Source: Arthrobacter psychrochitiniphilus (lineage in GTDB: Bacteria; Actinomycetota; Actinomycetes; Actinomycetales; Micrococcaceae). From it: a stretch of 64,000 bases of DNA. The position numbers and the translations under genes are program-made. The notes under the pieces are model-generated. The model searched no databases. It was given only the letters and a program-made list of their open reading frames with translations, and had not been told where the DNA came from. The number at the start of each line of letters is the position of its first letter. Within the stretch, counting starts at the first letter, position 1. Of the stretch, positions 40,945 through 49,323 are shown in pieces. The stretch is from contig NZ_QHLZ01000002.1 of NCBI RefSeq assembly GCF_003185915.1, positions 423,844-487,843 of the forward strand. Reading direction: 5' to 3'.

Positions 40945-43320
40945 ATGAGCGCCTCAAACATTTTGTCCCAAACCGCCACACCCGGCCCCCGCATGGTCGA
41001 GATCGACATCGAAGGCATGACCTGTGCCTCGTGCGTCAGCCGGGTTGAGCGCAAGTTGGGCAAACTTGAAGGCGTCAGCGCTGCCGTGAACCTGCCCCTG
41101 GAAAGCGCTGCTGTCACGGTCCCCGCCGGCATTACCGACCAACAAATCATCGACACCGTCAACGCCACCGGCTACAAGGCCCGGCTCAAGAATCCTCCCG
41201 CCATTAAGCACGACGCCGGAGCCCGCCTCCCGCAGCACCCCCACCCGGGTGCCGCGCAAGAGGGCGCCGAAACCGATGGCGCGCACCACGGCACCGACCA
41301 TTCGAACCACGAAAACCACGAAAACCATGTGGACCACGAAAACCATATGGCGCACGGCGGCACGGCGGAAACGCTGCGCCCGCGCCTGATCCTGGCCGCC
41401 ATTCTGACCGTCCCGGTCTTCCTGGTCTCCATGTTCCCGTCCCTGCAGTTCCCGCATTGGGGCTGGGTTGTCGGCATCCTGACCCTGCCGGTGGTGACGT
41501 GGTCGGCCTGGCCGTTCCACCGCGCGGCAGCCATCAATGCCCGCCACTTCGCTTCCACCATGGACACGCTGGTCTCCATCGGCGTCAGCGCAGCGTTCCT
41601 GTTCTCCGCCGTGGAGCTGGGACTGAACCCCCTGCTGACGGAGCACGGCGGCGCAATGGCGGGGCACGCCCCGCTCTACTTTGAAGTCTCTGCTGTAGTT
41701 GTCACGTTCCTACTCCTTGGCCGGTACTTGGAGGCGAAAGCCAAGGCGAAGGCCGGCGATGCCCTCAAGGCGCTGCTGAGTCTGGGCGCCAAGGAAGCCA
41801 CGGTGTTGCGTGACGGCGTCGAGGTGAAAATCCCGGCCACCGAACTAGCCGTGGATGAAATCTTCGTGGTCCGCCCCGGCGAGAAGATCGCCACGGACGG
41901 CGTCGTAACCGACGGCTCTTCCGCCATCGACACCTCGCTCATCACGGGCGAATCCCTGCCGGTGGACGTGAGTGCCGGCGACCCCGTCACCGGTGCCACC
42001 ATCAACACGGACGGCCGTCTGCTGGTGCGCGCCACCCGCGTAGGAAGTGAAACTACGCTGGCCCAGATGGGCAAGCTGGTCAGCGACGCACAGGCATCGA
42101 AGGCTCCCATCGCCCGGCTCGCGGACCGTATCAGCGCCGTGTTTGTGCCGGTGGTGCTCGTCATTGCCGTCATCACGTTCACCCTGTGGCTACTGCTCAG
42201 CGGTGATATCGCGTCCGCATTCACAGCGGCCGTGGCCGTGCTGATCATTGCCTGCCCCTGTGCGCTTGGCCTGGCCACCCCGGTGGGCCTGCTCACCGGC
42301 ACCGGCCGCGCCGCCCAGCTCGGCATCCTCATCAAGGGTCCGCAGGTCCTCGAGGACACCCGCACCGTGGACACCATCCTTTTGGACAAGACCGGCACCG
42401 TCACGCAGGGCCGGTTGGCCGTGGTCGACGTCGTCCCGCTCACCCAGGTGCCTGCCTCTGAAGTGCTGCGACTGGCAGGGGCGGTTGAGTCCCACAGTGA
42501 GCACCCCATTGCCCACGCCATTACGGCCCACGCCCATGAACAGGCAGGCGAAGGCGGCACACTCGCCGAAGTTGTGGACTTCATGTCAGCTCCCGGCGGC
42601 GGTGTCCGGGCCGTGATCGAGGGCCGCACCGTGCTAGCCGGAAGGGCAGGCTGGCTGGAGGAAAACGCCGTCGAACTTTCCGACGCGGCCAAGGCAGAAC
42701 TGCTAAACCAGCAACAACGTGGCACCACCGCCATTTGGGTGGCCGTGGACGGCGAGGCGGCCGGGCTGATTGCGCTCAAGGACACCATCAAGGCCGGGTC
42801 CAAGGAAGCCATCGCCACGCTGAAGTCCCTGGGTCTGCGCCCCATCCTGTTGACCGGCGACAACGCCACCGTGGCCGCACAGGTTGCCGCCGCGGTGGGC
42901 ATCGCGGCCGAGGATGTGTTCGCGGACGTGCTGCCCGAGGGCAAGGTTGAGGCCGTCAAGAAGCTGCAGGCGGCCGGGGCCATCGTGGCCATGGCCGGTG
43001 ACGGTGTCAACGATGCCCCGGCCCTGGCGCAGGCAGACCTTGGCATCGCCATGGGATCGGGCACGGACGTGGCCATCGCGGCCGCCGATCTGACGGTCAT
43101 GGGCAGCGAACTGGGCCAGGTAGCCACGGCCATAGCGCTGTCCCGTAAAACGCTGGGCACCATCAAAGCAAATTTGTTCTGGGCCTTCTTCTACAACGCC
43201 ATCGGCATCCCCGTGGCCGCACTGGGACTGCTGAACCCAATGATTGCCGGTGCCGCCATGGCCGCCAGCTCCGTGCTGGTGGTGGCAAACTCGCTACGGC
43301 TGCGCCGCTTCGGCCGGTAG
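40945..43320 (+). CDS. copA: Cu(I)-exporting P1B-type ATPase CopA
   Basis: 791 residues. Domains: one N-terminal HMA domain with GMTCASC (24-30); a His-rich linker at about 89-137 with twelve histidines, partly in NHENH repeats; eight membrane segments with the Cu(I) transport motif CPC in IIACPCALGLATPVGL; actuator TGES (LITGESLPV); phosphorylation motif DKTGT; SEHP in the nucleotide-binding domain; and the hinge GDGVNDAPAL. It pumps cytosolic Cu(I) out at the cost of ATP. The gene is last in the csoR operon and overlaps the 3' end of the convergent EamA gene by 27 bp. Confidence 0.97.
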   Translation: MSASNILSQTATPGPRMVEIDIEGMTCASCVSRVERKLGKLEGVSAAVNLPLESAAVTVPAGITDQQIIDTVNATGYKARLKNPPAIKHDAGARLPQHPHPGAAQEGAETDGAHHGTDHSNHENHENHVDHENHMAHGGTAETLRPRLILAAILTVPVFLVSMFPSLQFPHWGWVVGILTLPVVTWSAWPFHRAAAINARHFASTMDTLVSIGVSAAFLFSAVELGLNPLLTEHGGAMAGHAPLYFEVSAVVVTFLLLGRYLEAKAKAKAGDALKALLSLGAKEATVLRDGVEVKIPATELAVDEIFVVRPGEKIATDGVVTDGSSAIDTSLITGESLPVDVSAGDPVTGATINTDGRLLVRATRVGSETTLAQMGKLVSDAQASKAPIARLADRISAVFVPVVLVIAVITFTLWLLLSGDIASAFTAAVAVLIIACPCALGLATPVGLLTGTGRAAQLGILIKGPQVLEDTRTVDTILLDKTGTVTQGRLAVVDVVPLTQVPASEVLRLAGAVESHSEHPIAHAITAHAHEQAGEGGTLAEVVDFMSAPGGGVRAVIEGRTVLAGRAGWLEENAVELSDAAKAELLNQQQRGTTAIWVAVDGEAAGLIALKDTIKAGSKEAIATLKSLGLRPILLTGDNATVAAQVAAAVGIAAEDVFADVLPEGKVEAVKKLQAAGAIVAMAGDGVNDAPALAQADLGIAMGSGTDVAIAAADLTVMGSELGQVATAIALSRKTLGTIKANLFWAFFYNAIGIPVAALGLLNPMIAGAAMAASSVLVVANSLRLRRFGR

Positions 43321-44394
43321 TACCGCAGGCGCTTGCGCCGGCGGCTCTTGCGCACCCGGGGCAGTAAGGCCGGGGATCCCCCCGGCGTCGAGCTCCACAA
43401 CAAATGTGGGCCCTCGCCGGGGCGAGCCGCGCAGCTCGTCCAGGCGCACCAAAATCACGCCACCCATGATGGCCACGCCACCTAGCAGCTGGATGGCCCT
43501 CGGCATTTCGCCCAGCAAAATCCACGCCCAGATCACGGCGAAGAGCACCTCAAAGAGGGCCAAAAATGAGGCCACTTTGGACCCCAGCCCCCGGGTTGCC
43601 ACGATCCCCATCAGGTATGCAAAAACAGTGGTGACCAGCACCAGTCCCAGCACCGGCACCAGCCAGTGCACTTGGGCTCCGGCAAACACCGGGTTGTTGA
43701 AGTTAAAGACCATGGGCAGAATCCCCGCCGCACCCAGCCCCAGAATCATCAGCGCACCCACCGCCATCCCGCCACCAGCCATGAGGACGGGAGGAACGTC
43801 GTCGTCCGCGCGGGCAGACATGATGAAGTACACGGCCGAACACACCGCGGCCGCCAGCCCCCACAAAACACCCTCAACACTGACCTTTTGGCTGCCAGCC
43901 AGATCCAGCACCAGAACCAATCCGGCCATGGCGCAAGCGGCACCCACAATGGTCAAAAGCCGCGGCCGGTGCCGGGTAATGATCCACGCCCACCCCACCA
44001 GCAGCACGGGCGAGAGGTACTCAAGTAGCAGCGCCACCCCCACTGAGAGGTGCTGGACGGCATTGAAGTAAAAAAGCTGACACAGCGCAATGGGCACCAC
44101 ACCGTAAATAGCTATCCGCCCCAACGATCCCTTGACCTTGGCCCAGCGCCGCACCAGCGTGATAATCACCGGAATTAAAAGTACGACGGCGGCGCCCCCA
44201 ATGCGCGCAGCGACGGCTGCTCCCGGGGACCAGCCCACATCGAAGAGCGATTTCGCAAAGGGGCCGGACAACGCGAAAGCCGCTGCCGAGACCAAAGCGA
44301 TGACCAAAGCTGGGGACGCCGCGGCCGTGCGTGCACCAATGGCGGAAGAGGGGCTGGAAGTTGTTGAGGTAGTCACGTAAATCCAAAGAGTCAT
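43294..44394 (-). CDS. EamA/DMT-family transporter (RhtA-like)
   Basis: 366 residues with ten hydrophobic segments forming two EamA repeats: AAFALSGPFAKSLFDVGWSPGAAVAARIGGAAVVL in the first and GLAAAVCSAVYFIMSARADDDVPPVLMAGGGM in the second, with LLEYLSPVLLVGWAW and LFEVLFAVIWAWILLGEMP closing each half. It probably exports an amino acid or other small metabolite. A Pro/Ala-rich cytosolic tail of about 50 residues is appended. An alternative GTG start lies at 44376. The 3' end overlaps copA; the 5' end is divergent from the CGNR regulator gene, which might control it. Confidence 0.88.
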   Translation of the reverse strand: MTLWIYVTTSTTSSPSSAIGARTAAASPALVIALVSAAAFALSGPFAKSLFDVGWSPGAAVAARIGGAAVVLLIPVIITLVRRWAKVKGSLGRIAIYGVVPIALCQLFYFNAVQHLSVGVALLLEYLSPVLLVGWAWIITRHRPRLLTIVGAACAMAGLVLVLDLAGSQKVSVEGVLWGLAAAVCSAVYFIMSARADDDVPPVLMAGGGMAVGALMILGLGAAGILPMVFNFNNPVFAGAQVHWLVPVLGLVLVTTVFAYLMGIVATRGLGSKVASFLALFEVLFAVIWAWILLGEMPRAIQLLGGVAIMGGVILVRLDELRGSPRRGPTFVVELDAGGIPGLTAPGAQEPPAQAPAVLPAEAAQP

Positions 44395-44448
44395 GAGTGA
44401 AGAGCGTTATGCTAGTGACATTACCCTCGAGGCTTGTCAGGAGTCAAT

Positions 44449-45027
44449 ATGGTCTTTAGTCATGACACGGAGATAGCGCTGCTCTCTGCCGTGAATTTGA
44501 TCAACACCGCCCCCACCACAGTCGCCGAGAATGGTCCTTCCGGGCCTGACACCTTGGAAACCGTGTCCGAACTGGATGCCTTCATACTCCAAGAACAGTT
44601 CACCGGATCCCGCGAACACTCCCTGGCCGAAGTGGATGCTGTGCGCAAAATGCGCACCGAATTACGCAATATTTTTACTGCGGACGAGGATGGTGCGGCA
44701 AGTATGGTCAACAACCTGCTGGCCCGCGCTCACGCCCTGCCCCAACTGGTCAAGCATGACCAGTGGGATTGGCACTTGCACGCCACGGCACCGGCCGCTC
44801 CCCTGGCCCAACGCATGGGAGTCGAGGCGGCCATGGCTCTGGTAGACGTCATCCGCGGTAAGGAGCTGGCCCGGCTAAAGGTGTGCGCCGCTCCGAATTG
44901 TAGCGCCGTGGTGATCGATCTATCCAAGAACCGTTCGCGCCGCTACTGCGAGACCGGCAATTGCGGCAACCGCGCCCACGTGGCAGCGTACCGCCGCCGT
45001 AAGTCCAGCACCGAGAAACTCCCTTAA
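44449..45027 (+). CDS. CGNR zinc-finger (ABATE-domain) transcriptional regulator
   Basis: 192 residues from the ATG at 44449, with AGGAG five bases upstream. N-terminal ABATE (putative ligand-sensing, stress-induced) domain, ALLSAVNLINTAP...AEVDAVRKMRTELRNIF, and a C-terminal CGNR zinc finger: VCAAPNCSAVVIDLSKNRSRRYCETGNCGNRAHVAAYRRR with four zinc cysteines in two CxxxxC pairs and the CGNR signature. The basic tail probably binds DNA. It is divergent from the EamA transporter gene (55 bp between starts), which makes that gene its most likely target. Confidence 0.92.
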   Translation: MVFSHDTEIALLSAVNLINTAPTTVAENGPSGPDTLETVSELDAFILQEQFTGSREHSLAEVDAVRKMRTELRNIFTADEDGAASMVNNLLARAHALPQLVKHDQWDWHLHATAPAAPLAQRMGVEAAMALVDVIRGKELARLKVCAAPNCSAVVIDLSKNRSRRYCETGNCGNRAHVAAYRRRKSSTEKLP

Positions 45028-45031
45028 ACAC

Positions 45032-45070
45032 ACCGAAGGCCCACATCAACATCCAATGTGGGCCTTCGGT
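45032..45070. terminator. Bidirectional terminator between the CGNR gene and ngcG
   Basis: Perfect 15-bp stem, ACCGAAGGCCCACAT at 45032-45046 against 45056-45070, with a 9-base loop, between convergent genes. Confidence 0.85.
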
Positions 45071-45093
45071 ACTTTCCTGGACAGGAAGAGCTA

Positions 45094-45990
45094 TTACTTC
45101 ATGGTTCCTGCAGACACCGAGCCCTGGAGCTGGCGCTGGAACAGAACGTACATGATCAAGACGGGGACAATTACGATGATGGCGGCGGCGAACAATGCAC
45201 CGAAGTCAACCGAGTAGCCCATTTGGCCTGCATACCGCGCAATACCCTGCGAGAGCACGTAATTCTCTGCCTTGGTGTTAATGGCGACAGGGATCAGGTA
45301 CTGGTTCCATAGGCCAAGGAAGTTAAAGATGGCCACGGAGGCCATGCCCGGTTTGGCCATCGGGAGCATGACCTGGAAGAAGGTCCGCCATTCACCGGCA
45401 CCGTCAATCTGAGCCGCTTCAGCAATTTCATGCGGGAGCGCCTTGAAGAATGAGAAAAGGAAAAAGACGGTGAATGGCAGAGCGAACGCCACGTACACAA
45501 TGATCAATCCTGGCAACGTGTTCAAAAGCCCCAGGTTTTGCAGGATGAAGAACAACGGCACAATGGCCAAGAAGATGGGGAATGTCAAACCGGCTAGCAT
45601 CAGGTAGTAGACGGCACGCGAACCGGGGAATACGTAACGTGCCAGCACGTAGGCACACATGGCACCCAGAGCCATCACAATGACCAGCGCAAAGCCCACC
45701 ACAATAACGGTGTTGAAGAAGTACGTACCGATGCCTGCGGTGTTCCAGGCGTTAATGTAGTTCTCAAACTTCCACACTGCGGGAAGCGAGAAGGGTGAGG
45801 CGAAGATTTCCGAGGTCGTCTTGAAGGAGGACAACAGAGTCCAGCCCAGTGGGACCAGCACCAAAAGCGACCACAGGGCGAGCATGGTGTGCGAGACACC
45901 AGCAACAACCTTATCTCCCTTGGTATCTTGAGCCTTGCGCTCTACGTGTCCGGCAGCAGCCGGCTTCTTTGAAAGTTTCATGGACATCAT
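45094..45990 (-). CDS. ngcG: GlcNAc/chitobiose ABC transporter permease NgcG
   Basis: 298 residues, MalG-type permease with six hydrophobic segments. The EAA loop is LPHEIAEAAQIDGAGEWRTFFQVMLPMAKPGMASVAIFNFLGLWNQYLIPVAI. Assigned to NgcG because it is the last gene of the operon headed by an NgcE-type binding protein. It forms the channel with NgcF; its start overlaps the ngcF stop by 4 bp. No ATPase gene follows, as in Streptomyces ngc and das operons that use the shared MsiK ATPase. Confidence 0.88.
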   Translation of the reverse strand: MMSMKLSKKPAAAGHVERKAQDTKGDKVVAGVSHTMLALWSLLVLVPLGWTLLSSFKTTSEIFASPFSLPAVWKFENYINAWNTAGIGTYFFNTVIVVGFALVIVMALGAMCAYVLARYVFPGSRAVYYLMLAGLTFPIFLAIVPLFFILQNLGLLNTLPGLIIVYVAFALPFTVFFLFSFFKALPHEIAEAAQIDGAGEWRTFFQVMLPMAKPGMASVAIFNFLGLWNQYLIPVAINTKAENYVLSQGIARYAGQMGYSVDFGALFAAAIIVIVPVLIMYVLFQRQLQGSVSAGTMK

Positions 45991-46982
45991 TCAGACACAT
46001 CCTCAGTGCCGCCGGTGAGCCGGTTTACTAGGAATACCAGCGCCGAGAAGATCAGGGTTATTGCTGCCAGAACCACACCCATGGCGCAGGCCAGACCGAA
46101 CTGACCCTTGGTGAATGCCGTGCTGAAGAGCTTCTGCGACATGACCAAGGTTGAGTTTCCTGGACCACCTGTGGAGTTCAACACTGACATATACACAAAC
46201 GCGTCCAGGGCCAAGATGCCCATGTAGACATAGGCAGTCTGGATGTTGTCACGAATCAAAGGAATCGTAATGTTTACTGCCGTACGGAAGCGTCCAGCGC
46301 CATCAATGCGAGCTGCCTCGAACGTCTCGGCAGGAATTCCCTTAATGGCTGCGATGAAAAGGATCATGTAGAAGCCCACAAAGCCCCACACAATGACAAC
46401 CATCGATGCGATCATGGCGGTTCGGGAATCACCTAGCCAGGCAAAGTCCTGAGCACTGTCAATGCCAATACCAGTGAGAATACCGTTGAGCAAACCGTTA
46501 GAGGGATTGAAAATCTGGGACCAGATAATGCCGATGACAACGGCCGGAATTACGTAGGGGAAGAACGAGACCACGCGGTAAAAACCTGCGCCTCGCAGTC
46601 CCTTGATTTGCCCGCGGCTGCTTCCACCAATGGTGACCAGGGTGGCAAGAATCAGGGAAAGAATAACTGTGATGACAGGCAAGAAAATTGCTAGGGTGAC
46701 ACTGTTGCGCACCGAAATCATAAAGACGTCATCATTGAACAGCTTGACATAGTTACCCAAGCCTACGAACGGCATATTGTTGTCGAAGCCGCTCCAGCTG
46801 GTCATTGAGTAGTAAATCGCCTGAACAAAAGGCGAAATCACAAAGACCAGATAGATCACCAACGGCAGCCCTAAGAAGACTGCCATGAAGCTGACCTTAT
46901 CGAATGTCAGTTTTTTCCGGCGCCGCCGGGCGGTGGCGACAACGCCACCGCCCGACTTCACTTCGTTTGTTACTTGAGTCAC
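45987..46982 (-). CDS. ngcF: GlcNAc/chitobiose ABC transporter permease NgcF
   Basis: 331 residues, MalF-type permease. The N-terminus is basic (TARRRRKKLTFDKVSF), then six hydrophobic segments, with the EAA loop IPAETFEAARIDGAGRFRTAVNITIPLIRDNIQTAYVYMGILALDAFVYMSVL. It partners NgcG in the membrane and accepts GlcNAc or chitobiose from NgcE. It overlaps both neighbours by 4 bp (ATGA-type), so the three proteins are translated in a coupled way. Confidence 0.88.
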   Translation of the reverse strand: MTQVTNEVKSGGGVVATARRRRKKLTFDKVSFMAVFLGLPLVIYLVFVISPFVQAIYYSMTSWSGFDNNMPFVGLGNYVKLFNDDVFMISVRNSVTLAIFLPVITVILSLILATLVTIGGSSRGQIKGLRGAGFYRVVSFFPYVIPAVVIGIIWSQIFNPSNGLLNGILTGIGIDSAQDFAWLGDSRTAMIASMVVIVWGFVGFYMILFIAAIKGIPAETFEAARIDGAGRFRTAVNITIPLIRDNIQTAYVYMGILALDAFVYMSVLNSTGGPGNSTLVMSQKLFSTAFTKGQFGLACAMGVVLAAITLIFSALVFLVNRLTGGTEDVSE

Positions 46983-48397
46983 TTCACTTCAATCTTCTTG
47001 ACCGAATCGTCTTTGGCAACCTTATCGGTGATCTCCTGCAGGGCCTTGGTCAGACCTGCAACATCGAGCTTGCCGTCAAGGAAGGAGTTCCACGGAACAA
47101 GCTGGTCACCGTTCATGCCATAGGTGTCAACGAAGTTCCAGGTGAAGATGTCCTTACCAGCCTTCTCCAACATGGTGGTCTGTGAGACCAGCGCGGTGGA
47201 GCCGAAGCCGTCGGCGGGGACGGTGCCCTTGACAACGGTCGGTGCCAGCTTCTCCTTGGCGAAGTTGGTAGCTGCTTCCTTGGAGAGCATGGTGCGCAGC
47301 AATTCCTTGCCTGCTGCAACGTTTGCACCCTTGGCGGGAATGATGAAGGGCTCGCCACCTGCGGAGCGAACACCCGTCTGGGCGATCTTCGGACTGGCGG
47401 AGACAACGGGAACCGGTGCGCCCGTCATTTCGAAGCCCGCCTTGGTCTGGTCCTTCATCTCGTTCTCAATCCAGGAACCGGACGGGTACAGGAGAGCTTC
47501 CTGGCCGTTGGACCACTGAGCCTGAGCTGCGGTGAAGACAGTTCCTGCGCCACCGGGCTTGAACATGCCAGCCTTGACAATCTTCTCCATGGCGGTGAAA
47601 ACGCTCTGCACAGCCGGCATTGACCAGCAGTCGGGCTTCAGGTTTTCAAGGGATAGGCGAACTTCATCGCCACCTTCCTTGATGGCGGATTCAATTGCCA
47701 TAGTCTGGTAGTACGTTGCGGCTTCTTTACCGAAGACGAAGAGGAACTTGCCCTTTTCCTTGGCCTTAAGGCCCAGGTCGTAGGCTTCGTCCCAGGTGGT
47801 GGGAACGGTCCAGCCATTGTCCTTGAACAGGCTGGCGGAGTACCACCACGCGTATACGGTGAGCACGTAGTTGATGGCGGCAAGTTTGCCGTCAAAGGTA
47901 CCCGGAGCCAGCACGCCATCGAAGAGCGTATCGGCGATCTTGGTGCCTTCGAGGTTGTTGGCGTCAACAACACTCTGCAGGTCTTCGAGCTGATCCAAGA
48001 TGGTGCTGAAACCGATGGACTTTGCACCGGAGTTATCGATCAGATCAGGCGGGTTGCCACCAACAAAGCGGGGCTGTAGCTCCTGAGCAATGTCCGTGGA
48101 AGGTTTGATGCCGACTTCCAGCTCGGGGAAGTTCTTCTTGACGATGGCGCCAGCGAACTCAACGTAGTCAATGCCGTAGCCACCGTTGAAGATGACAGCG
48201 TCAAGCTTGCCGGTTGCGGCTACGCCGAACGGGTTCTTTGTGGGGTCAACGTCGCCACCGGGGGCAGCAGAGGTCTCCGCTGCGTTGTTGCCGCCTGCAC
48301 AGGAAGCAAGCGCTCCGCCCAAGGGCAAAAGCACGGCGGTGGCCAGGGCGCCGCGGAGGAATCCACGACGCTGCAGCGGCTTGTTCTGAATACTCAT
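46979..48397 (-). CDS. ngcE: N-acetylglucosamine/diacetylchitobiose-binding lipoprotein NgcE
   Basis: 472 residues. The N-terminus combines a twin-arginine motif (QRRGFLRGALA, Arg10-Arg11) with a lipobox LASC (Cys33), so Tat export followed by lipidation is likely. The mature part starts NPFGVAATGKLDAVIFNGGYGIDYVEFAGAIVKKNFP and contains LQPRFVGGNPPDLIDNSGAKSIG and QEALLYPSGSWIENEM, a pattern I associate with NgcE of Streptomyces. It binds GlcNAc or chitin disaccharide at the cell surface. GGAAGG precedes the ATG. The upstream region carries phased TACTGC repeats. Linked SIS, RpiR and kinase genes support an amino-sugar role. Confidence 0.85.
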   Translation of the reverse strand: MSIQNKPLQRRGFLRGALATAVLLPLGGALASCAGGNNAAETSAAPGGDVDPTKNPFGVAATGKLDAVIFNGGYGIDYVEFAGAIVKKNFPELEVGIKPSTDIAQELQPRFVGGNPPDLIDNSGAKSIGFSTILDQLEDLQSVVDANNLEGTKIADTLFDGVLAPGTFDGKLAAINYVLTVYAWWYSASLFKDNGWTVPTTWDEAYDLGLKAKEKGKFLFVFGKEAATYYQTMAIESAIKEGGDEVRLSLENLKPDCWSMPAVQSVFTAMEKIVKAGMFKPGGAGTVFTAAQAQWSNGQEALLYPSGSWIENEMKDQTKAGFEMTGAPVPVVSASPKIAQTGVRSAGGEPFIIPAKGANVAAGKELLRTMLSKEAATNFAKEKLAPTVVKGTVPADGFGSTALVSQTTMLEKAGKDIFTWNFVDTYGMNGDQLVPWNSFLDGKLDVAGLTKALQEITDKVAKDDSVKKIEVK

Positions 48398-48403
48398 TCT
48401 ATT

Positions 48404-48479
48404 TACTGCCTTCCATTGATGGTACGAGCGCTAATTCGGTACTGCTTTGTACTGCCTTCTACTGCCCTGTACTAGTTCG
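48404..48479. promoter_or_regulatory. 10-bp-phased TACTGC repeats upstream of ngcE
   Basis: Units TACTGCTTTG, TACTGCCTTC, TACTGCCCTG and TACTAGTTCG follow each other at exactly 10-bp steps from 48440 to 48479, and an identical TACTGCCTTC recurs at 48404-48413 over the ngcE ribosome-binding site. On the ngcE strand this reads as GCAGTA once per helical turn, a layout expected for cooperative protein binding. Confidence 0.5.
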
Positions 48480-48558
48480 TACGTTCACTGCATTTCACTG
48501 CAATTCATTCGGCTGACTTCAGGCGCTGTAGCGATCTTCTTCTCCAGTGCCGTTGGAA

Positions 48559-49323
48559 TCACGCCTCCCGCCTGAGCCGGCCAACATACTGGCCCACCAG
48601 TGCTGTGTTGTGTTCGTCGCCGCCCGGTATATTTGCTGAAATATAAATGGGCGGTTGCTTCCCCGCACGGACCAGGCACTGGACAGTCTCAATGGTGAGC
48701 AGCTGCGCAATATATGCAGCTGTGATCGATGAGACCGCACCAACACCTCCTCCGCCGGAAACTTCAAGGGTGGTATCCCCATAAGGCGCCTGATTGTCAA
48801 TAACAATGTCTGCAATTTCACTCAGACGCATTCCCGAAGGATGCTTTGTTTCGACGGCGCTTGTGTGCTCAAGGCTGGTGACGGCGATCACAGTGTGTCC
48901 GCGTTCCTTGGCCTCAAGGGCCAACCCAACAATGGAGCCGTTAACTCCGGAGTTGGAAGCGATTAGGAATATATCCCGGGGATCGATCAGTGACAGCTCA
49001 AAAAGCTCCTCCGCTGCCCCGGTATCGCGCTCCAAGACGGAGCCCTCCAGCGAGTCCAGCTCAGACACGTCACGGTCTCCGTGGAGAACCAGATCGCGCA
49101 GCGCAATCTTGCTCGTGGGGATCAACCCTCCGGCCCGGCCGGCAATTTCCATGGCAAACGCCTCGGAGTGGCCGGTACCAAATGCCTGGATGACCCCGCC
49201 GTTACTCAATGCCTCCGCCATGGCGGCAGCGGCTTGTGCAGCTCCGCCAGCCAGCGCCCATTCAGTAATGGCGTCAAGGCGAGAGGAAACTTCAAAGCTG
49301 AAACTTGTAATGGAATTAGACAT
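48559..49323 (-). CDS. SIS-domain sugar isomerase (COG4821/UPF0309-like)
   Basis: 254 residues from the ATG at 49323; it overlaps the regulator stop by 8 bp. A single SIS phosphosugar-binding domain: GGVIQAFGTGHSEAFAMEIAGRAGGLIP, FLIASNSGVNGSIVGLALEAKERGHTVIAVTSLEHT, LSEIADIVIDNQAPYGDTTLEV. The GTGHSE and SNSG-N motifs are those of the UPF0309/COG4821 group, related to MurQ and GmhA. It probably handles a phosphorylated amino sugar (GlcNAc-6-P or MurNAc-6-P) made by the nearby kinase. Exact reaction unknown. It precedes ngcE by 161 bp in the same direction. Confidence 0.85.
   Translation of the reverse strand: MSNSITSFSFEVSSRLDAITEWALAGGAAQAAAAMAEALSNGGVIQAFGTGHSEAFAMEIAGRAGGLIPTSKIALRDLVLHGDRDVSELDSLEGSVLERDTGAAEELFELSLIDPRDIFLIASNSGVNGSIVGLALEAKERGHTVIAVTSLEHTSAVETKHPSGMRLSEIADIVIDNQAPYGDTTLEVSGGGGVGAVSSITAAYIAQLLTIETVQCLVRAGKQPPIYISANIPGGDEHNTALVGQYVGRLRREA

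Noticed and set aside
41676..43166. A 496-codon open frame on the minus strand inside copA
   Set aside because: Ser/Thr/Ala-rich antisense translation with no recognisable domain; copA is certain on the plus strand.
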